Of a stretch of DNA of 64,000 nt, positions 59,414-64,000 are shown in pieces. The notes beneath the pieces were generated by a model. The model ran no database searches. It saw nothing but the letters and a program-made list of their open reading frames with translations, and was not told the DNA's origin. Where the stretch lies: contig JALSQX010000104.1 of NCBI GenBank assembly GCA_026985075.1, positions 1-64,000 on the forward strand. Reading direction: 5' to 3'. Each line of letters opens with the position of its first letter. Positions within the stretch are counted from its first letter, which is position 1. This DNA is from Blastocatellia bacterium. Its GTDB lineage: Bacteria; Acidobacteriota; Blastocatellia; HR10; J050. The translations under genes were made by a program, and so were the position numbers.

Positions 59414-60664
59414 TTACTCCACCGCTTTGGAGAGACCCAGAATATCTTTGAGGTCTTCCGGTTCCCCTTCCATGAAGGTCGTGAGTCCGCCTTCTATCTG
59501 TCCGTTAGACTTCACGCGCTGGCGTTCAAATCTGCTTTCTCCATTGCTTTTTGTGCACAAATAACAGGATATTTCATGTGGGCTGAGTCGTCCCTGAGCC
59601 ACGGCACTGAGCAGTGAGAGAACAAAGTGTTCACTGTGGGTGGAGACAATCAGTGTTTTGTTTTCTTCTTTGGTCAGCTTGACGAATGCATGAGCGAGAT
59701 TTCTCAGAGCTCGCGGATGCGGATGAATCTCCGGCTCTTCAATGCACACGATAGAGGTATCACTCCGAAGAGTCTTCGCAAGCAAGTAGACAACCTGATT
59801 GATTCCGAATCCATCATTGACCAGCTCGGTTGATAATCCCGTCGCCTTATCCGTTGTATTCAGCCAGAAGAGAGTGGTTCCTGGCGCCGTACGAACCCGT
59901 AACTCCCTTTGGAGAATCTGCTCAAGGTAGTGGCTGACCTTTCCCTCGAGATATTGATCGCTGGCTAAGATCGTTGCCACCTCTTCTTCTGCGAGAATCA
60001 CAGGAGTCAGTGGTACGGTTTGGTAGTGTGGCTTGGAGAACCCTCGTCGTAAGTGCACGAAATCACTTCGCCGAAGCTCTTCTATTGGGGAATTGAGCAG
60101 AGCAGTGAGAATCTGGGCTTTTTTTTGTGCTTCTTCCATAGTCTTCGGTTCCCGATCGCTGAGGAGTCCCGTTGGTTCCGACGTAGTACCAATTGTCACT
60201 TGGGCAAGAATGCCGTTCCAGGAAACCATGAACATCGTTCCTTGATGCTCCACCGTCGCCCTTTGTTGCTTATTCGCCGGGTAGGGAAAGACCGTTTCGA
60301 TTTCAAGATTGACAGACCATGGATCTCCTGCCCGAATCAAAAGTTTCCCCTCCTGTTTCCCGAGACTGACCGTGTAAGTCACCCTATCGGAATCCTTCAT
60401 CAAGCCGATTTCCAGCTCAATCAGCGCCTCTGGAATGTGATTGAAGACGACTTGCTCGAATCCGCCGAAGTTCGCAAAAGAGAGATTGAAGAAGCCATCG
60501 AGCGGCTGGTTGGGATTGAGAATGACATTCTTAAGAATCGCCAGGGCGTGCATGAGAGTGGACTTACCCGAGCCGTTCGGGCCGTAAAGAATGGTGAGGG
60601 GAGAGATCTCAACCTCCTGATCCCGGATGGATCTCAGGTTCTTAATCTTGATATGCCTTAGCAT
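59414..60664 (-). CDS. AAA15/OLD-like ABC-type ATPase
   Basis: A 416-residue SMC/OLD-type ATPase without nuclease domain. HIKIKNLRSIRDQEVEISPL leads to Walker A YGPNGSGKSTLMHALAILK. The middle is a long insert. ABC-like motifs follow: STELVNDGFGINQVVYLLAK (signature-like), Walker B IVCIEEPEIHPHPRAL, and the His switch LIVSTHSEHFVLSLLSAV. The same order is found in the AAA_15/AAA_21 ATPases of antiphage and toxin modules such as PARIS AriA, where a nuclease is the partner. ATG 60664 follows GAGGTG. The partner here is the PIN-like gene 5 bases downstream. AT-richer than the DUF4922 and SpoIID genes around it. Confidence 0.75.
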   Translation of the reverse strand: MLRHIKIKNLRSIRDQEVEISPLTILYGPNGSGKSTLMHALAILKNVILNPNQPLDGFFNLSFANFGGFEQVVFNHIPEALIELEIGLMKDSDRVTYTVSLGKQEGKLLIRAGDPWSVNLEIETVFPYPANKQQRATVEHQGTMFMVSWNGILAQVTIGTTSEPTGLLSDREPKTMEEAQKKAQILTALLNSPIEELRRSDFVHLRRGFSKPHYQTVPLTPVILAEEEVATILASDQYLEGKVSHYLEQILQRELRVRTAPGTTLFWLNTTDKATGLSTELVNDGFGINQVVYLLAKTLRSDTSIVCIEEPEIHPHPRALRNLAHAFVKLTKEENKTLIVSTHSEHFVLSLLSAVAQGRLSPHEISCYLCTKSNGESRFERQRVKSNGQIEGGLTTFMEGEPEDLKDILGLSKAVE

Positions 60665-60727
60665 GAAGCACCTCTGGAACTGGGCTTTGCTTCCCGAGGA
60701 AGAGAATATGGCATCTCTATCCACGGG

Positions 60728-61864
60728 TCAAGCTTCCGCGAGAAGCCCGAGCGTTCGCTCCTTTAGCTTCCTCACCAGATGGGAAAACAGCGGCTCTCCA
60801 AGCGTCACTTCGGAAAAAATCTGACGCGCGACCTCCGGACCGACCTTCCGGAAGTGCTCCTCCACCGGAACCACCAGACATCCTACTAGATCGAGAGCTC
60901 CGGGACTCACCATCAGCTTGTCCTCTCCTTCCGCATAGTAACAGGACGGGCGGTGTTGGGCTCGAGGGAAAAGATAGACGGTCCATCCGCGATCTTTGGA
61001 GAAGATGTGACCCGACCGATCGCCCGCACAGACAACCACATTGATGAGAGGCTCGGGCTGTTTTCCCGTGAGATCGGCGAGTATCTTCAGTGTCTCGTAG
61101 AACCATCCAGCCAGCATCTTTCGATGCGATCCACGATAGATCAAAACGCTCAAGTGATAATCTTCCAGCGCGAGAAGCTCGATCTCCGTTGTGGTGACCA
61201 CCTCGTGCCGGTGAACGCTGAGTCCAGGATCCGTTTCAATGGCCTCCAGATGTCTCTCGATGAGCAATCCTTCGCGGGTGCAAGCTTGAAAGTGGAGATG
61301 ATCTGGCGCCGAGGCACCACATTGCGGGCCGTTATAGAGCACGAAATACGCCGGCGAGAGATCTTTCGCCAGATCGAGCATGACCTCGAAGTGGTCGGCA
61401 ATGGCTTGCTCGATGTGCTGGCGATGGACAATAGAAAGATGGCGATCCAGGATGGGAGCTGGATTGGGGAGAATGACGAACGCCTCGCCGTAGGCCAATC
61501 CCTTTTCCTCTGGAGGCAAATTCTCGGCGCACAGGAAACAGGGACGATTCCGGACGGATTCTCGGTCCACCGGTGCCGCCGCGCTGGTGAGCCTTTGGGG
61601 GTTGAATTGAGCCAAAATCTCAAAGCGCCCCAGAGGAATTCGCCTGGTCACGACCTGAGAGAGATTCTGGGTACCCTCGCGCAAGAGCGGCCAATTCGCC
61701 TTTTGGTGGTTCAGCAGCGCTTCCACCCGCGATGAAAGCTCGTTGGCTCCGAGATCGCGCCAAAATGGCCTCAACTCGATGTCTTCGATGATTCGTGATG
61801 CCCAGCTCATGAGATGTCGAAAACGTTCCCACGCTGGAATGTTGGGATTTCTCGCCACACTCAA
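60728..61864 (-). CDS. DUF4922 HIT/GalT-like protein
   Basis: A 378-residue protein. PCFLCAENLPPEEKGLAYGE carries a CxxC pair, and the HIT-like part reads LPNPAPILDRHLSIVHRQH, LYNGPQCGASAPDHLHFQAC (HLHFQ in place of HxHxH). This resembles galactose-1-phosphate uridylyltransferase/HIT-fold proteins of the DUF4922 type. A nucleotidyl-transfer or nucleotide-sugar phosphorolysis reaction is plausible. The start is TTG 61864, overlapping the regulator's stop by 4 bases; GTG 61858 is an alternative. It is the second gene of the minus-strand operon, separated by the ATPase/PIN pair from the SpoIID gene. Confidence 0.65.
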   Translation of the reverse strand: MSVARNPNIPAWERFRHLMSWASRIIEDIELRPFWRDLGANELSSRVEALLNHQKANWPLLREGTQNLSQVVTRRIPLGRFEILAQFNPQRLTSAAAPVDRESVRNRPCFLCAENLPPEEKGLAYGEAFVILPNPAPILDRHLSIVHRQHIEQAIADHFEVMLDLAKDLSPAYFVLYNGPQCGASAPDHLHFQACTREGLLIERHLEAIETDPGLSVHRHEVVTTTEIELLALEDYHLSVLIYRGSHRKMLAGWFYETLKILADLTGKQPEPLINVVVCAGDRSGHIFSKDRGWTVYLFPRAQHRPSCYYAEGEDKLMVSPGALDLVGCLVVPVEEHFRKVGPEVARQIFSEVTLGEPLFSHLVRKLKERTLGLLAEA

Positions 61865-63870
61865 TGAACTGATATGGAGCGGGGAAGCGCGCCGCGGTCA
61901 TGGACCAGCGGGAATCCGACGCGTCGCACCAGCTCGGCGAATCTGGGGTCCGAGCGAAGGCTGTCGAACGCTGGCTCCACGTTGAGGAAAATAAGCCAGT
62001 GGGATCGCTCCCGGTAGGCGTTCTCTAACCAGATGAACGCGTCATCCTTCCGGTTCAATCCCGTATAGAGGATGGCGAGGTAGTATGGAGAAACGAATTT
62101 GTGCTTGGATAGTTCTTTCAGTTCATCGAGTATCGCCATCGCCTTATCACCCTCACCCAACATCGCATAAGCATGTCCGGTTGCGGCTCGGCTGTCCACG
62201 GGAAGAGTGACCGCCTTCTGAAACTCAGTGAGTGCCTTTTCCACCATTCCCTTTTGTTCATAAGCCCATCCCAGTGTGATGTGGGCGACGCCAAAGTGTG
62301 AGTCCATTTCCAGCGCCTTCTGGTACTGCTCTATCGCCTGGTCATACTGGCGGGCGTAGTAAAATGGACGCCCCGCTGCCATAGTGATGATGAGCGAGAT
62401 TGGATCTAATGCTTGAGCTCGTTTCATCTCCGCGATGGCTTCTTCAAACCGTCCCATCGCCGTCAAATACAGGCCATACCACTGGTGAGCAGTCGCATAG
62501 TTTGGGTTCAGCGCGATGGCTCGCTTGTATTCTCTTTCAGCCGCGATCCAGTCCCAATGGTAATGCAACCTGATGTAAGCGAGCGACGCATGGGCTTCGG
62601 CCAAGGTATCATCTATCTCCAGGGCCCTGGTCACGGCCGCCTCTGCTTTCGGGAACGCTTCCTCGGGCGAGAGGAAAGTGTAGTCCGCCAGCATATTGTA
62701 GCAGTCGGCCAATCCGGCATAGGCCAGCACGTAGTTCGGATCTCTTTCGATTGCCTGCTGGAAGTACTCGATGCTTTTCTTGAACCCCTCATATGTCCTC
62801 TTGTTCCAGAAGTAGCGCCCCTTGAGATAGGCCTGGTACGCCTCTGCGCTCTCGGTGTCGTGTTTGGTCAGTTGCTTCAGCTCAGCGCCGGTCAACCTCA
62901 GCGTCAGCGCCCGCGCTACCCGTTCCGCGATGATGTCCTGCACGGCGAAGATGTCTGTGAACGTGGCGTCGAACGTCTCGGCCCACAGCGGAGCGCCATC
63001 GCTGATACTCAGCAGTTGGACCGTCACGCGGATTCTGTCGCCTAATCTCTGAATTGTGCCGTCCAGCACGGAATCCACTTTCAGTTCCCGGCCCACGGCC
63101 ACTGGGTCTTGCTCCAGGGCTGTGTACTGCCGCACGGCACTCGTGGGCCGAACGATAAGCTGCCGGAGGTTGCTGAGCTGGGCGATCAAGGCATCGGCGA
63201 GCCCCAGCCCCAGGTATTCATCGTTCCCTTCAGCAACCAAAGGCTTGAAAGGGAGCACCGCAATGGATCTCACCGCTGCCCCCGTCTCCGCCGGCTTTGA
63301 TCGGCTCGAAATCCAAAAGTAGGAAAGGACTGTAGCCAGCCCCACCAGCAGCAGAACGAACAAGCGAGGGAGCAGGAGAGCTGGCGAGCGGGGGAGACGG
63401 GGAGCAGGGGAGAACTCTCCTCCCCCCCACCGCCCCACTGCCTCTCCGCTCCCCGGCTGTTCCTCGTCCACTTCTTCCTCCTCTTCGATGAGGACACGTG
63501 ATCTGACGCGTTCCACCACTATCAGGTCATCAGATTCATCCCACAACTCTCTTACACTGGCCACAAAGCGATAGCCGCGTCTGGGGATCGTCTCTATATA
63601 TTGAGGCGTGTTCGGACTGTCGCCCAGGGCCTTCCTCAGCGCTGAGATACTCTGCCTCAGGTTGTTCTCCTCGACAATGGCATCAGGCCAGACCATCTCC
63701 ATCAGTTCATCTCTCTCCAGCACGTGTCCGCTGTTCTGTACCAGCACCAGCAGTGTGTCGAAGGACTTCGGCGTGAGCGCCACAGGCTCTCCATCCCGGA
63801 GCAGGACGCGCTCTGTGACATCCAACCGGAACGAACCGAACTCATAGAAGTGCTTGATGGGTCTGGTCAT
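61861..63870 (-). CDS. Winged-helix (CadC-type) regulator with TPR sensor domain
   Basis: A 669-residue protein. Residues ~10-105 form an OmpR/PhoB-like winged helix (YEFGSFRLDVTERVLL, VALTPKSFDTLLVLVQNSG, LRQSISALRKALGD, QYIETIPRRGYRFVASV). A low-complexity Glu then Pro/Gly linker and one transmembrane helix (LFVLLLVGLATVLSYFW) follow. Outside lies a CsgG/TolB-like segment (SIAVLPFKPLVAEGNDEYLG) and about eight TPRs (e.g. IEYFQQAIERDPNYVLAYAG). This membrane-bound CadC-like layout is abundant in Acidobacteriota. ATG 63870 is used; GTG 63882 is also in frame. Phased TCACA repeats just upstream suggest autoregulation. It heads an operon with DUF4922, ATPase, PIN and SpoIID genes. Confidence 0.85.
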   Translation of the reverse strand: MTRPIKHFYEFGSFRLDVTERVLLRDGEPVALTPKSFDTLLVLVQNSGHVLERDELMEMVWPDAIVEENNLRQSISALRKALGDSPNTPQYIETIPRRGYRFVASVRELWDESDDLIVVERVRSRVLIEEEEEVDEEQPGSGEAVGRWGGGEFSPAPRLPRSPALLLPRLFVLLLVGLATVLSYFWISSRSKPAETGAAVRSIAVLPFKPLVAEGNDEYLGLGLADALIAQLSNLRQLIVRPTSAVRQYTALEQDPVAVGRELKVDSVLDGTIQRLGDRIRVTVQLLSISDGAPLWAETFDATFTDIFAVQDIIAERVARALTLRLTGAELKQLTKHDTESAEAYQAYLKGRYFWNKRTYEGFKKSIEYFQQAIERDPNYVLAYAGLADCYNMLADYTFLSPEEAFPKAEAAVTRALEIDDTLAEAHASLAYIRLHYHWDWIAAEREYKRAIALNPNYATAHQWYGLYLTAMGRFEEAIAEMKRAQALDPISLIITMAAGRPFYYARQYDQAIEQYQKALEMDSHFGVAHITLGWAYEQKGMVEKALTEFQKAVTLPVDSRAATGHAYAMLGEGDKAMAILDELKELSKHKFVSPYYLAILYTGLNRKDDAFIWLENAYRERSHWLIFLNVEPAFDSLRSDPRFAELVRRVGFPLVHDRGALPRSISVH

Positions 63871-63878
63871 AACCGCGC

Positions 63879-63926
63879 TCACAACTTTTTCACAGATCTT
63901 TCACAACTTTCTAAAGACTTTTCACT
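63879..63926 (-). promoter_or_regulatory. Helically phased TCACA repeats upstream of the winged-helix gene
   Basis: On the plus strand TCACA starts at 63879, 63890 and 63901, exactly 11 bases apart, with a fourth TCACT at 63922 (21 bases on, about two turns). On the transcribed minus strand they read TGTGA, as in AAAGTTGTGA. Winged-helix regulators of the OmpR/CadC type bind such direct half-sites on one DNA face, so this is a likely autoregulatory operator. Sequence from 63927 to the window end shows no gene. Confidence 0.6.
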
Positions 63927-64000
63927 CCTGTTCGGAGTATGCTGTGCTCTGGAGTGGCTTGTTCATTCTATCACAGAGGCAGTGACGGAACAACACGATG

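Noticed and set aside
59414-60664. Calling the ATPase/PIN pair a PARIS or Gabija system
   Set aside because: The partner lacks Toprim/DUF4435 or UvrD-like features; only the ATPase class is shared.

Overview
The window looks like a chromosomal stretch of a Gram-negative, moderately GC-rich bacterium, most likely an Acidobacteriota member (Blastocatellia-like). TolC/HlyD/RND efflux genes and a secretin-type domain imply an outer membrane. The long winged-helix/TPR regulator at the right end has the form that is very common in Acidobacteriota. The five-heme cytochrome and the sigma/anti-sigma pair fit too. The taxon is inferred, not proven.

Left arm (1-16.1 kb): one long plus-strand block. It runs from the tail of a FabH-type ketosynthase through a GT1 glycosyltransferase, two extended SDRs, a zinc-ribbon methyltransferase, a CoA-acyltransferase-fold protein, a condensation-type acyltransferase, a GT2 glycosyltransferase, three paralogous AlkP-superfamily phosphodiesterases, a secreted propeller-like protein, a VTT-domain membrane protein and a CmoB-like methyltransferase. 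Together these suggest assembly and decoration of an acylated, glycosylated lipid or polyketide-like product. It is followed by a minus-strand operon of ECF sigma factor, anti-sigma factor and a small secretin-type-domain protein (16.3-18.4 kb).

Accessory island (18.6-37.4 kb): it begins with a truncated IS630-type transposase fused up against a second GT1 gene and a decayed minus-strand gene. The rest is a type I restriction-modification locus in the order HTH (frameshifted), small ORF, hsdM (frameshifted once), AlbA_2/HATPase protein, a 1658-residue STAND NTPase with an N-terminal nuclease-like domain, a PD-(D/E)xK protein with a Cys-rich C-terminus, hsdS, a HEPN-like/CBS protein, an IS200-like RAYT transposase, hsdR and a YgjP-like metalloprotease. 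Two tRNA-Arg genes mark its right edge. The STAND/nuclease pair and the HEPN/CBS gene are the best candidates for an undescribed defence system.

Centre-right (37.6-48.5 kb): a degenerate ~72-bp tandem repeat, a pentaheme cytochrome c, purD, a three-gene membrane-stress module (PspA, a membrane coiled-coil protein, an AAA+ ATPase), and a small membrane protein with two sodium:solute symporters.

Right arm (48.5-64 kb): two related small proteins, the first behind a promoter with an overlapping palindrome; a TetR-controlled TolC/HlyD/RND efflux operon; a FlK-like thioesterase; and a minus-strand operon of winged-helix/TPR regulator, DUF4922 protein, an AAA ATPase plus PIN-like toxin pair, and a SpoIID/LytB protein. 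The ATPase/PIN pair sits between DUF4922 and SpoIID and looks like an inserted toxin or defence cassette.
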